Origin: Limnomonas spitsbergensis
Lineage: Eukaryota > Chlorophyta > Chlorophyceae > Chlamydomonadales
Assembly (NCBI GenBank): GCA_037349105.1
Contig: JAYJMM010000119.1
Span: 2,367,001 to 2,431,000 of the forward strand
DNA: 64,000 nucleotides
Direction: 5' to 3'
A program made the position numbers and the translations under genes. The notes beneath the pieces were generated by a model, which saw only the letters and a program-made list of their open reading frames with translations, did not search any database and had not been told where the DNA came from. Positions 40,979 through 52,893 of this stretch are shown piece after piece. Within the stretch, counting starts at the first letter, position 1. Every line of letters begins with the position of its first letter.

Positions 40979-43900
40979 ATGGTGCCTGCCCCTGTTCATC
41001 ATCAGCAGCATGAGCAGCCGCAAGAGCTGCACCATCAGGATCAGCGTGGCCTGCTGCCGCTGCAGCAGCAGCAATATCAGGAGGTACATGAGAAGCAGCA
41101 GCAACAGCATGGGACCCCGCAACAGCAGCAGCGACAGCTATATCATCGTCAGCAGCAGCAGCGGCATGGGTCCCCACAACAGCAGCAGCGACAGCTATAT
41201 CATCGTCAGCAGCAGCAGCGGCATGGGTCCCCACAACAGCAGCATGCTGAGCCGCAGCCGACTCAGCAGCAACATCGTCAGCCGCAGCAGCTGCTTGGTC
41301 CACAGCCCCTCAGCGCTTCCCGCCAGTCTCAGATAAACATCTTCCTCTTCGGCAATGGCGCCATGTCCATGTTGGCGATGCTGATAGGCTTTTTGATGCG
41401 TCCGGAGCCTTCGGGGTGGATCAAGGCCGCTTCCATCACCGTGGCCGGGATGGGGCTGGTACATGCTGTGCTATCCATTATTGCCTTGGTACGCTGTCAG
41501 GTTGTAGCTGAATTTGAACCTACACCCCAAGCCCAGGTGCAACCCTTTTCGATGTCCATGATCGCCCAGGGTTTAGGGCTTCAGCTTTAGCTGAACCCTC
41601 TGCCCTCAGCTCTAACCCCTGATGCACGCCTTGCTGTCCGCTGTTACCCTGGTGCGCGCCACCATCTTGGTCTTAGGCTTCGGCTCAAGGTTCCGGCTTT
41701 GAAAATGAACCCTTGTCCTTCAACTGAGATGCGAGTTCGAGAATCTGGATGGGTGAAGCATGGAGCTTTGGGTTCAAGCTTGGACCTGCATCGTGCGCCC
41801 TACGCTCAACTCCTTTGCACTCACGTAATGCTTTATGATTGGGCTGATCTTGCTCACCATGGGGTTCATTCGCAGACCACTGCTTGGTGTTTGTGTGTTG
41901 GTTACCTACCCAGGGGGTCACTGCTTTTCGCTCGCTATCCTTGTTAATTCCGTGCTTTTATCGGTTTACGATCACCTGTCCCATGCTCCCATGCAACCAA
42001 TGTGGTGCTCCACTGGGCTGTAAGAACTTCACAAGCTGTGTTGTGTGTCCAGGGACCAGGGCGGGTGGGTAGGTCCTCGCATGCAGCGGGTACCTCGATC
42101 ATCCACCAAGGAAGCCTCTGTTATAGTTTCAACATTCATGCATCCACCCATGCGCCCTTTCCGAAATGGCTTGGCTGTTCACCCCTGAGGAGCAATTCAA
42201 ATTATCTCCAATAAGCAAAGAAAGAAAATGTCACCTAGGAACATGTGTCACCCTCATGACCACCCTCAGTACAGCTATCCTCCTTCATGCATCCGTTACC
42301 GGACTTACCGCCCATTCACCCCATCTCGCTCATGCACCCCCTGTCCCCCACGCAACCCTGTCCGCCCATGCAAGTGTTACAGACCAGGCAAACCTGTTCG
42401 TCCAGACAACCCTCCCGCCCGTGCATCCCCTCTTGCCCATGCATCCCTACCTGCCCATGCATCCCCATCTGTCCCTGCAAAATATTCCGCCTATGCAAAC
42501 TTGCCCGACCTTGCATTCCTAAATGCCCATGCAAACGTTCACTTGTGGCAACATTCCGTTTGATTCCATGCGTCCTCCCATTCGTCCTCACTTGAATTCT
42601 CCCGTGCACCCTACCATGCATCCTCCTGGGCGTCTACCCATGTACCCTCCCGGACCGCTTCCCGTTCACCCTCCTCTCATTCACCCTCTCACATGTACTC
42701 CCGTGCACCCTCCTATGTACCCTCCCATGTACCCTCCCGTGCATACTCCCATGAAACCCCCCAAGCAGACTCCTATGTACCCTCCCATGCACCCTCCCAT
42801 GCGCCCTCCCATGTACTCTCCCATGTACCCTCCTATGTACCCTCTTATGCACCCTCCTATGTACCTCCCATGCACCCTCCCATGCACCCTCCCATGCACC
42901 CTCCCATGTACCCTCCCATGCACCCTCCCATGTACTCTCCCATGTACCCTCCTATGTACCCTCCTATGCACCTCCCATGCACCCTCCCGTGTACCCTCCC
43001 ATGCGCCCTCCCATGCACCCTCCCATGTACCCTCCATGCACCCTCCCACGCGCCCTCCCATGCACCCTCCCATGTACTCCCGTGCACCCTCCTATGTACC
43101 CTCCCATGCACCTCCCATGCACCATTCCATGTACCCTCCCATGTACTCCCGTGCACCCTCCTATGTACCCTCCCATGCACCTCCCATGCACCCTCCCATG
43201 TACTCCCATGCACCTCCCATGCACCATTCCATGTACCCTCCCATGTACCCTCCCATACGCCCTCCCATGTACCCTCATATGCACCCTCATATGCACCTCC
43301 CATGCACCCTCCCATGTACTCTCCCATGCACCCTCCCATGCACCCTCCCATGTACTCTCCCATGCACCCTTCCATGCGCCCTCCCATGTACTCTCCCATG
43401 TACCATCCTATGCACCCTCCTATGCACCCGCCTATGCACCTCCCAATGACCCTCCCGTGCACCCTCCTATGTACCCTCCTTTGCACCTCCCATGCACCCT
43501 CCTGTGCACCCTCCTGTGCACCCTCACATGCACCCTCTCATGCTACCTTCTAAGGACCCTCTCATGCAACCTTCCCCTGCACCCAGGTGGCCGGCTCCCG
43601 ACTGTACCACGCACACTCCCTGCTGCTGGACAGTCTGTACATGTACATCACATTATGCCTCGCCGCCTACTTCGTGTTTATGTACCCTCTGCACAGCCCA
43701 CCCAGCGCTTTCTACACGGGAATCGTGATGGGCAGCCTTGGGACACTAATGGGTGAGGGACGGAAGGTCATCGTCACCTACCTCCATTATCATTCCAAAT
43801 TATCATGATCTCCTCTTCATATTGGAACGCTCTCACTGTTTCCCCATCTTCGGGAATAAACACTCACACAATGATCAATAGTGGAACTCAATTCAGCCCC

Positions 43901-46900
43901 AGTTTATTGGGATTTGTTCCAATGACTCCAAGGAGGCGTGTTTTCTTTCTTTCTTGCTGTACATAGTTATAAACTCATCCAGCCCTGCTGTTTTCACCCT
44001 ATCCTGCTCTCCTCCTACAGGCTTCCCCCTGGGGACCTCCCTGATCGGCAGCACCATCGTTGCCCCAGCCTTCACAGCATTCGATTTCGTGGTGCAAAGT
44101 GCGCACAGCAACCCACTATCGTTTTGGATGTGGCTGCCGAGGTAGAGGCGGGGTGGCGTGGGCGGCATGGTTGCATGGTGACGCTGGCCACATTCATGGA
44201 CGAATGGTTGTGTGGATGCAAGGGTGCATGATTATTCGTCTCTTTCCATGGGTGCATGGCTGCATAGCTGCATGGCAATTTCGATAGCATCCATTGATGC
44301 ATGGGCGCTTTGTGGCAAGCTTGCATGGCAATCTCTGATGCATGATCGTATGCCGGCGGATCAGCTTGGATGCACATATGCACGGATGCTAGTCTGCACA
44401 TGTGTTTGCTGCATTGCAGCATGACTTATTGGCAGCATGGTTGCATGGTTGCATGGCAGCATGGTTGCATGGTTGCATGGCAGCATGGTTGCATGGTTGC
44501 ATGGCAGCATGGTTGCATGGCATGGTCACATTGCAGCATGCCTTATTGGCAGCATGGTTGCATGGCAGCATGGTTGCATGGCAGCATGCCTTATTGGCAG
44601 CATGGTTGCATGGTTGCATGGCAGCATGGTTGCATGGCATGGTCACATTGCAGCATGCCTTATTGGCAGCATGGTTGCATGGCAGCATGGTTGCATGGCA
44701 TGGTCACATTGCAGCATGCCTTATTGGCAGCATGGTTGCATAGTTGCATGGCAGCATGGTTGTATGGCATGGTCACATAACAGCATGCCTTATTGGTGGC
44801 TTGCCTGATCATCACATGCTTACAAAAAGCTGGTATGCCTTTGCACTGGATGCATTTAATGCGTCCCTATATCGTCTGTGCATTACGCAATGGCTTTTGA
44901 TTCCATGGGCTTAAGGCTTACCACGTTAAGCTTCAACCTGTTCTTGAAATACTGCCACGCATGGTTCTCAGGGGGGTATTACAGCTGCTACTAACCCAGG
45001 CTTTGGCTGTCATGTTGAAAGCTGCTCCTCATGGTGCACAGGGGGGTGTTGCAGCTGTTTGTCATTGTCACGTCGGTGGTCATTATATTTGTGGCGCGAG
45101 GTGAGTGCGGCCTCGCGCGCCGGAGGCTGGATATATGGCCCTGCCTTCTAAGGCTGAAGCAACAGCAACAGCGGCAGCGACACGAGGTTCTGCCGCAGGA
45201 AGGCCAGGAGTGGTTGTGGGGATCAGCGTTGAGGCGCAGGTTAAGAGCGGTGGTGCTGCGCGTTGCTTGTTTGCCCGTGGACCTGCTGCTTTTCTACGTC
45301 CGGCTGGAGCAGGCGGCACTGGGTCTTTGCAAGGTATGAACCAGGGTATGAAATGTGCACCTGTGGTACGAAGCCTAGGGTATTACCCTCTCCCCCCAGG
45401 CTTACACGCACATATCTGGCCGTCACAAAATTAACGCAACCCCTCAAAGCCTTTGTGTAGTGTGTTGCCAAGTCTGACTCTCAATCCTCAATCCTCAATC
45501 CTCAACCCGCAAACCTCAAACCTCAACCCTTAACCCTCAGCCCACAGTCCTCAACCCTCATCCCTCATCCCTCAACCCTCAACCCTCAGCCCACACTCCT
45601 CAACCCTCAGCGCTCAGCCCTCAACCCTCAACCCTCAACCCTCAGCGTTCAGCCCTCAACCCTCATCCCTCATCCCTCAACCCTCGATTCCCAATCGTAA
45701 GCCCTGTCTGCTGTTTCACCAGTCTTAAATCGTGTACCCTCTTTCCCTTGAACCCCATACCCAGACTGAGTCAAGCCTCATCATATCCGCTGTGTGTGCG
45801 GCCCTGGTGATGTTACAGTATGTAACATTGGTGTTCAAGCTGGTGGTGTATGGTGAGATATGATCCATCAGGGGTGACATCTATGATGATGAAGAACTAT
45901 TAGGGGTGAGATCTACCAGATCTGGGATATACTAGGGGTGAGATTTATCATGTTGGAGAACTACTAGTATTAGGGGTGAGATCAACCAGATCTGGGATCT
46001 ACCAGGGGTGAGATCTAACAGGGCTGATGTCAACATCATGCACAATTCCATGGGTCTCACATAATAGCTTGGCTTGCATGTCAGAAAGGAAGGGAGCTGG
46101 CTCTCATTGGCCCCCTCGCCCCCTTTGATCCAGGCCTGTGGTTGGCAGCATAATCGTCCCCCTCGGCCATTTTAGATCGAGGCCTGAGGTTGGCAGCATC
46201 ATCGTCCCCCTTGGCCCCCTTTGATCCAGGCCTGTGGTTGGCAGCATCATCGTCCCCTTCGGCCCCTTTGATCCAGGCCTGTGGTTGGCAGCATAATCGG
46301 CCCCCCTCGGCCCCCTTTGATCCATGCCTGAGGTTGGCAGCATAATCGTTCCCCTCGGCCCCCTTTGATCCAGGCCTGTGGTTGGCAGCATCATCGTCCC
46401 CTTCAGCCCCCTTTAATCCAGGCCTGAGGTTGGCAGCATAATCGTCCCCCTCACCCCCTTTGATCCAGGCCTGAGGTTGGCAACATAATCGTCCCCCTCA
46501 CCCCCTTTGATCCAGGCCTGAGGTTGGCAGCATAATCGTCCCCCTCACCCCCTTTGATCCAGGCCTGAGGTTGGCAACATAATCGTCCCCCTCGGCCCCC
46601 TTTGATCCAGGCCTGAGGTTGGCAACATAATCGTCCCCCTCGGCCCCCTTTGATCCAGGCCTGAGGTTGGCAGCATCATCGTCCCCCTCGGCCCCCTTTG
46701 ATCCAGGCCTGAGGTTGGCAGCATAATCGCCCCCCTCGGCCCCCTTTGATCCAGGCCTGTGGTTGGCAGCATCATCGTCCCCCTCGGCCCCCTTTGATCC
46801 AGGCCTGTGGTCGGCAGTTTAATCGGCCCCCCTCGGCCCCCTTTGATCCAGGCCTGTGGTTGGCAGCAAAATCACTTTCATAAATGTTATTTCCTTGTCA

Positions 46901-49900
46901 AATATGTGTTTGAAATATGAAATCACGCAACAAAAAGGTTGCAGGAATATGCATGGTGGTCGCGGTGGGATTCCACACGCCGCTGCGGCCCACTGTTGTT
47001 GCAGTAGCCTTTGTGTACCTTTGTTCACCCAGAACCATTTCCCAAAGTTCAGGCAAGGGGAGGACCAGCTGTTTCTGGTTGCACCCATGGGACGATGCCA
47101 GCAAGGGCCGCGATTCTTAACACCAACTCCCCCTACATGCAACTCCCTACCCTCCGCTCTCTGCAGGGGACTACGACAGTCAGGGGAGTGTGAGCCCCTC
47201 TGCATCCATGTTCTCCATATTGGCTGCCTGGACGCTCGGGTGCACTGGGTTGGAGCCTCTTTTGCGCCGCATCAAGAACGCAGAGACGTTGCTGGTGGAT
47301 TTGCTGCCTCAGAAGGTGTGGGGGGATGGGGAGAGGTGTGAGGCAGGGAGAATGTGCTGGTGTGCAGTGTTTCCAATTTCAAAATTGAGAGTCACTTTCA
47401 TGTCGGAGCCAACGGTGTGGAAAGTGTGGGCGTGGGCACTCGCTGAGGTTTTTGTAACATTTCGTGTGCGTGTTAACGTCTCAGTTTTTGAAGGGTTGGG
47501 CGGCCAGCCTCACACTTTGTACAGTGCAAGCGAAATGCTTATTTTGGCCAGTGGCTGTGTCGACATCATCAATTTGACTTACTTCCCACTCGCCCTACTG
47601 GTCGCCAATGGGTCGCCCACTCGCCCTACTGGTCGCCAGCCCCTCCCTCATAAAGAAACACTGCTTATGTGGAAGAGACAAACAGTTGTTGTGTGAGCGT
47701 CATATCCCTCTCCTGAAAGTGTGATATCCCTGTCCAGGCACTTCATCTGCCACTAACTCTGTCACTGCTGCAGGTGGTGCGAGCCCTTCTCCACTCCATG
47801 AGCTCCAACCTGGATCCCCATGCACCGACCCCAACCCCACCGCCACCGCCACCACCACACTGCCCATCTCCGTCACCCCGCTCATTAGCGCGCAGCAGCC
47901 AATGTACAACGGCCTCGGGAGATGGACCTGATGTGGGAGCAGGGACGGCGTCTGCGACTGTTAGGACACAAACGTACCGTAAGAGCTGGCCGGGATATCC
48001 GAATCATCATCAGCATCATCAGCATCAGCAGCAGCAGGGGGCACTGGGTGGTGCATCGGCGCACAGGTGCTTGAGCCTGCCGAATCCTCCGCCTTCTGCC
48101 CTAGGTGGAGATGGAGATGAGCACCAGTTTGAGTGGATTGCGGGATGGAGCTCAGCGATGCTGCCTGCTGTTGCTGTTGCTGTTGCTCCTGGCCCAGCCT
48201 TCGCCACCTCTGAGACTGCCGAGGAGATGGATGGGGAGGAGTTAGACCAGGAGGCGTTCCGGCGCCGCCTGGCAGTATGTGTTGCGAGAGGCAAGGCATC
48301 AACTTCAGCATCGGACTGTGGTGGGCCACGGGAGGAGCGGGAGCAGCCAAATCAGCAGCGGGAGCAGGGAGGGCGGGAGGGTAGCTGCCATGCTGGCCCT
48401 TTGGCACGTGCCCTCTTTTTTGAACGTTTCAGTACGTCTTGGTCGGGGCGCTCGGGGCTTACATTGGCCGCAGCGACTACAGCAGCAGCAGCAGGGTCAG
48501 CGACGGGATCGGCAGCAGCAGCAGGATCAGCAACGGGATCGGCAGGATCATCTAGGCCAGGGTCTGTTACGGGGCAAGACTATGCCGAGTGGCACCCCGA
48601 TGTCACCCTTCTATTTGCAGATATCGTCGGCTTCACAGATATGTGCCAGCAGGTGTGGCTTTGGATCAGATACAGTGTGTGCAGTGAACCCCTACATCCT
48701 CCTAGCATGTGCCAGCAGGTACGGCAATGGATCAGATCCAATGGAGGCTGCCAGATCCAGCCCTGGATCAGTGTTGTGCCAACAGGCAGAACTTTCATCC
48801 CAAGGTCCCACCCCTCCTTATGGCTTGGCTCGTTTACGCTCTCCTCACCTTGTACCTCTCCCCTCCAGTCTGGGTTAAGGGTTAAGCCCTAGGCCATCAT
48901 ATCAATGGCCCCCCTCACCCTCAGCTACCCCCTCCCCAAAAAGCCGTAACCAGAAACCCTTAACCCTTAACCCTTAACCCTTAACCCTTAACCCTTTACC
49001 CTTTACCCTTTACCCTTAACCCCCCCTTAACCATTCAGGTTGAACCCCAGGCCGTCATGTCGATGCTGAATGAGCTCTACTCGCATTTTGACGCTATGAC
49101 CCTGACCCAGCCCGTGTACAAGATTGAAACCATCGGGGACTGCTACTTTGCAGCATCGGGGCTGCAGCATGATGACCCCAACCATGCTGAAAGGTGGGTG
49201 GACGCATTTGAGATCAAGAATGGAAGTGTGTTTTTTTCGGTTTGTGGTCACGATCGGAAGGGCAGATCAGTGGGTGGATAGGTGTGGGAGGGAGGGTAGG
49301 TGGATGTTTGGGTGGATAGGTGGGTGGGAGGGAGGGAGGGTGGGTGGGTAGGTGGGTGGGTGGGTGCAGATTCAGTGTAGATGTTTGTCTACTGATATAG
49401 GCTTTGCTGCCTGTTGTGTTGATTTAGCTACAATTCAGCATGGCCCTCATCCTTTCAACCCGTCCCTCCCTCTTCTTTTTGCTTATTTGCAGCATGGTAC
49501 GTTTTGCTCTTGGCATGATGGAGGCTGCCAAAAAGGTCTTCATGCCCACCCTGACGGGCGGCCATGTGCGGCTCAGGTAACGCGGGAGAGTTTGTTGGAT
49601 TTGAGGGGCACACGTCATTCGCTCCCAGCTCGCTTCCTGGAGAACCATTCGTGTTTCCTGCAAGGCAGTATCAACCTTTCCACTTTCCAGCGTGCATTGT
49701 TTTTTGGCATTTCGGGTCTCAACGCTTTGTTTTGCAGGACTACTGCTTGGTAATGGGAACCTGAAGGACACAGCTCTTACTCCATATACCCTCGCAAACC
49801 TCTTTTTATAACCGGACCGGCATATTTTAGCTCATTTTTACAACCCTAAACCCTCTTGAACCTCAATTTTACCTGGAGGTACTGCAAGAGGATCCCTGGA

Positions 49901-52593
49901 TGATGACTCGGATATTTGTTACAAAGTCACGGATTTGATCACTCAGTTGCGGATTGGATGATAAGCCTGTCCTAGGCCTGATGCAGAGCCTACCAGCATG
50001 CCCGCTCAGATATTCCAATTGTCCTAGTCGGGATGTCTAGGCTATGGCTAGGCTAAGGCCCTGAACCCCCTAACATAACAAGCCCTTTTTAACCCTGAAC
50101 CCTAAATTTAGGGGTCACCAAACTAAAATCCCGAGCCCTGCATAACCCTTAACCCTAAATTTAGGGGTATCGTTGCCCCTTCATAGCTCAAATCGTACAA
50201 TCTGCCCCTTCCTCTGGGTGGGCATCCACAGTGGCCGCGTCATGTCCGGCGTGGTTGGGCGCATCCGCTGTCGCTTTGCTTGTTTGGGGACACCGTCAAC
50301 CCGCTGAACTGCGTCCTTGCACTTACCTTGATGATAACCAGGGTGGGCATCCATAGCGGCCGCGTAATGTCCGGCGTGGTTGGGCGCATCCGCTGTCGCT
50401 TTGCTTGTTTGGGGACACCGTCAACCCGCTGAACTGCGTCCTTGCACTAACCTTGATGATAACCAGGGTGGGCATCCATAGCGGCCGCGTAATGTCCGGC
50501 GTGGTTGGGCGCATCCGCTGTCGCTTTGCTTGTTTGGGGACACCGTCAACCCGCTGAACTGCGTCCTTGCACTAACCTTGATGATAACCAGGGTGGGCAT
50601 CCATAGCGGCCGCGTAATGTCCGGCGTGGTTGGGCGCATCCGCTGTCGCTTTGCTTGTTTGGGGACACCGTCAACCCGCTGAACTGCGTCCTTGCACTAA
50701 CCTTGATGATAACCAGGGTGGGCATCCATAGCGGCCGCGTAATGTCCGGCGTGGTTGGGCGCATCCGCTGTCGCTATTGCTTGTTTGGGGACACCGTCAA
50801 CCCGCTGAACTGCGTCCTTGCACTTACCTTGATGATAAGCAGGGTGGGCATCCATAGCGGCCGCGTAATGTCCGGTGTGGTTGGGCGCATCCGCCGTCGC
50901 TATTGCTTGTTTGGGGACACCGTCAACACGGCCTCACGCATGGAGAGTACGGGTGTCCCTGGGGCTATCCAAGTAAGTGGGAAGTGGAGTGGCCCAAAAT
51001 CAAAACATGCGAATTATGGCCGGACTACCGGAGAGACTTGCCATAGGGGCATGGGTCATGGAGAGCACGGGTGTGCATGGGGCTATCCAAGTAAGTGGGA
51101 AGTGGAGTGGCTCGGCATCAAAACATGTGGTTGAATGGGGGGATAGATGTGACATGGGGGCATGGGGCTTGAATCCATGGACCACTCTCCCGTACCCCAG
51201 TAAACGTTGCAACCACGCTTTATTTTAGTGGGTACCGGACCACCTTCGTTGGGCCGCCCCGCGGCCACCTCTGGGCCGATTCCCACCAAACCTGGATCGG
51301 CCTCCAGCCGGTGGCCCAAGCAGCAGGGCTTGTGGCCGGGGGCCACAGTGTAGCTGAACTGAAGCTAATACCATAGTGGTATACCATAATAAAACTCATT
51401 AAAAAACAAAACTGGTTACACCGGGACATGTATTGCATGTAACCCCCAGATGGTCAAGGCTGTTACCCCAAAACCGTTTATCATGGCTCCATAAACCGGA
51501 TGTCGGCTCATAACGCCCTCCCTTCCAGTGCTCTTATCAATGTTACCTCAGAATGTGAACCGAAAGGAAACGAACATGCCTTGCTGCTGTGCAGGTGTCT
51601 GAGTCCACCTACATCCGGCTGCTGAGCAAGAAGTCCAGCCTCTGTATCAGAGAACTGTACATGCCCATCAGTGGCTTCAACTCGGAAGCCACTTCCATTG
51701 CAACCTCTGAGCCTTGCAGCCCAACGGTGATCTTAGTTACACCTTCCGCAAAAGCGGAAGCAGCAGGGGCAGTGGGCTTGGATGAGTGCTTTTTGAGCGA
51801 CAGTAGTCCTACGCGCAGCAGGCTTGCCATGGCAGAGAGGTGTTTCTCGCTGGAAATCCCTGGGGCGGGAAGAGTCTCAGGTCTAGGGACACCAGCAGCT
51901 TCCATCAGGGAAGCAGACGGGGGCGACTTGCTAGTCTCACAGGAGCTCACTTTTGGCCCAGGCTTCCCTGGAGAGGCAGAGTTCGCCGCGGTTGAGGCAG
52001 CAGAGATGACTGACGGGAGCAGTAACATAACCACTGGGCAGCAGCAAAGTGGAGCAAGCAGAGGAAACGCACTGTCGTCTGCCTTAACCCGCTCCTCAAG
52101 GACATTGGGCAGCTACCAGAGCTTCCTTGGTGGCGGCCCGGACATGGCGGGTGTGCCGGTGAACTCCCTGAGCCCCTTGGGTAGGCTGCACGCCCCTAGG
52201 GTTCCTACGGCAGGCACCCAGCAATTGGTGGACGCTACCCAGCCGGCACCATCCGCCGTGACGGCGCCTTGCCGCCCTCCTGGCCGTAGCAGCCGCAGCC
52301 GTGGCCGCAATCTCCCTATGGTGCCGGCACTATATCATAACAGTGGCGGAGCTGCTGTCGTGTTAAGGGGTCCGCATGCGGCTAAGCAGGAAAGCTTGCT
52401 GGATAGCGGTGGCGGCAGCACCGTGGTCAGTGGCGTGCTCTGCGAGGAGTTTGGCCCAGGGTACTGCCTCAGCGAGTATGAGGAAGAAGATCCGGTGAAC
52501 CTGCCGGCCGGGCTGCCACCGTTTGTGTGCCGTGGAAGGGTGCACTGTAAGGGCAAGGGCGACATTGTCACATATCTTCTGAGGCCGAAATAA
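40979..52593 (+). CDS. membrane guanylate cyclase, class III
   Basis: Eleven exons join in phase: 40979-41488, 43587-43752, 44021-44091, 45055-45333, 45765-45852, 47167-47315, 47774-48652, 49039-49193, 49493-49576, 50843-50972, 51595-52593 (TAA), giving about 1,169 residues. Product: cGMP from GTP at a membrane. The first 115 residues are Gln/His-rich. Six or seven membrane helices follow, e.g. [46 protein letters not shown] and [14 protein letters not shown]. Next come a signalling helix ([21 protein letters not shown]), a 250-residue low-complexity linker, then the catalytic domain. FADIVGFT and ETIGDCY supply the two metal aspartates. Glu in KIET and Cys in RYCLFGD are the guanine-selecting pair, and NTASRMES holds the Asn/Arg transition-state residues. 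A 240-residue disordered insert precedes the final [11 protein letters not shown] strand. The ATG is a choice; upstream exons may exist. Exon 3 could end at 44141 instead, but 44091 fits the phase. Confidence 0.85.
41800..42080 (+). repeat. dispersed repeat, inverted partner at 53520-53760
   Basis: In the first cyclase intron. GTGTGTTGGTTACCTACCCA, then GGGGTCACTG, CTCGCTATCC and ATCACCTGTCCCATGC match, on the opposite strand, the sequence at 53520-53760 with roughly 75-80 per cent identity by eye. Probably an old mobile element; ends not defined. Confidence 0.5.
42600..43565. repeat. 12-bp CCCTCCCATGCA intronic minisatellite
   Basis: About 75 units of CCCTCCCATGTA or CCCTCCCATGCA with small variants fill the intron. 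They end just before the CTGCACCCAG acceptor of exon 2, which itself resembles a unit. Apparent Met/Pro/Cys-rich proteins on either strand are artefacts. Confidence 0.93.
44400..44790. repeat. GCATGGTTGCATGGCA intronic repeat
   Basis: Short GCATGGTT and GCATGGCA units are arranged in a higher-order period of about 55-90 bp marked by TCACATTGCAGCATGCCTTA. It fills the intron between exons 3 and 4. Confidence 0.9.
44960..45060 (+). repeat. duplicated acceptor region of exon 4
   Basis: CATGGTTCTCAGGGGGGTAT, then TACAGCTGCT (about 44960), resembles CATGGTGCACAGGGGGGTGT, then TGCAGCTGTT (45030), where the real exon 4 begins. A two-copy duplication of the 3' splice site, about 70 bp apart. Confidence 0.65.
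45478..45690. repeat. CCCTCAA-type intronic heptamer repeat
   Basis: Repeated CCTCAACCCTCA, CCCTCATC and CCCTCAGC heptamers lie in the intron between exons 4 and 5. They resemble a degenerate telomere-like string. Confidence 0.85.
46106..46866. repeat. 48-bp intronic minisatellite, about 16 copies
   Basis: Unit: CCCCCTTTGATCCAGGCCTG, then AGGTTGGCAGCATAATCGTC, then CCCCTCGG. Variants change AGG to TGG and ATAATC to ATCATC. It lies in the intron before exon 6. As 48 is a multiple of three, it gives a false repetitive protein on the minus strand. Confidence 0.95.
48635..48735 (+). repeat. duplicated donor of exon 7
   Basis: The exon end ATGTGCCAGCAG/GTGTGGCTTTGGATCAGAT is followed 68 bp later by ATGTGCCAGCAG/GTACGGCAATGGATCAGAT. 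Both copies carry a plausible 5' splice site. The second could only be used if the 68 intervening bases were read, which breaks the phase. Confidence 0.85.
48945..49025. repeat. CCCTTAA/CCCTTTA telomere-like repeat
   Basis: About nine heptamers just before the ATTCAG acceptor of exon 8. Related CCCTAAATTTAGGG palindromic strings occur at about 50100-50165. Confidence 0.8.
49260..49370. repeat. GTGGGTGGGAGG simple repeat
   Basis: Purine-rich GGTGGGTGGGAGGGAGGG-type sequence in the intron after exon 8. Confidence 0.75.
50216..50972 (+). repeat. six-copy 125-bp array duplicating a catalytic exon
   Basis: The phrase GTGGGCATCCA starts at 50218, 50343, 50468, 50593, 50718 and 50844, a 125-125-125-125-126 bp period. 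Each unit has the 5' part of exon 10 (through GGGGACACCGTCAAC) followed, except in the last, by CGCTGAACTGCGTCC and intron end GATGATAACCAG. So copies 2 to 6 each have a splice acceptor. Copies 1-4 read CGCTTTGC where copies 5-6 read CGCTATTGC, a 1-base loss that breaks the frame before the guanine-binding Cys. Only copy 6 continues into ACGGCCTCACGCATGGAG and is a complete exon. Confidence 0.95.
50938..51125 (+). repeat. duplicated end and donor of exon 10
   Basis: The exon end ATGGAGAGTACGGGTGT, then GGGGCTATCCAA/GTAAGTGGGAAGTGGAGTGG, recurs about 118 bp downstream as ATGGAGAGCACGGGTGT, GGGGCTATCCAA/GTAAGTGGGAAGTGGAGTGG. Both have a consensus GTAAGT donor. Confidence 0.88.
51225..51440 (+). 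repeat. dispersed repeat, intronic copy 4
   Basis: Best-preserved match to 310-510, lying in the last cyclase intron. Landmarks: TTTTAGTGGGTACCGGACCACC, GCGGCCACC, ATCGGCCTCCAG, GGCCCAAGCAGCAGGGCTTG and GTAGCTGAACTGAAG. Likely a mobile-element copy; ends approximate. Confidence 0.5.
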
Positions 52594-52893
52594 ACGCACG
52601 CAGATGGTATCGCCGATGTAGTTGTACTTCTTTCTTTTTTCGGGGTCGTGCGTGGTGGTCGCGCTCTAAAACAACATTTCGCAGTCCTAGTGGGGTGCGT
52701 TGTCCCCTCAGGGGGGCAGGGTATCCGATCCCTGTCATGGGACTTAAAGCAGGGACAACCTCATTTACCCGCTGAGGTAGATCGTGCACCTGTTGCCGAT
52801 GGAAGACTAGCTAAGCCTGGGAATTCAGAGGGCATATCTCAACGTGTGCTTTTGTTGGAAGCTGCACTTGAGCTGGAGCCAACCAGCTTGTAA
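52594..52893 (+). promoter_or_regulatory. 3' UTR with TGTAA polyadenylation signal
   Basis: The first good TGTAA after the cyclase stop is at 52889-52893, 300 bp downstream. TGTAA is the usual polyadenylation signal of chlorophyte algae, so the transcript probably ends 10-20 bp later. Confidence 0.45.

Larger units (their letters stand above)
48580..52593 (+). other. guanylate cyclase catalytic domain exons
   Basis: Exon 7 end: [20 protein letters not shown], with Asp metal ligand 1. Exon 8: [17 protein letters not shown], with guanine-binding Glu and Asp metal ligand 2. Exon 9: helix [12 protein letters not shown]. Exon 10: [14 protein letters not shown], then [19 protein letters not shown], with Cys of the guanine pocket and the Asn and Arg. 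Exon 11: [10 protein letters not shown], then after the insert [16 protein letters not shown] with the phosphate-contacting Lys. No key residue is missing, so activity is expected if exon 10 is spliced as modelled. An adenylate cyclase would have Lys and Asp at the two selectivity positions. Confidence 0.85.

Noticed and set aside
40467..41303. 278-codon alanine-rich minus-strand frame
   Set aside because: It is the complement of the CAG-type Gln-rich region of the cyclase's first exon, which continues into membrane helices on the plus strand.
42523..43756. Met/Pro-rich plus frames and Val/His/Gly/Arg-rich minus frames
   Set aside because: Products of the 12-bp intronic minisatellite. The genuine exon starts only at 43587 after a good acceptor.
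45101..45247. An intron splitting cyclase exon 4 (donor GTGAGT at 45101)
   Set aside because: The frame is open straight through from 45055 to 45333 and both outer boundaries are in phase 0, so no intron is needed. Transcript data could still show one.
46104..46775. Minus-strand [14 protein letters not shown] repeat proteins
   Set aside because: A 48-bp intronic minisatellite happens to be a multiple of three. It sits inside the cyclase gene on the other strand.
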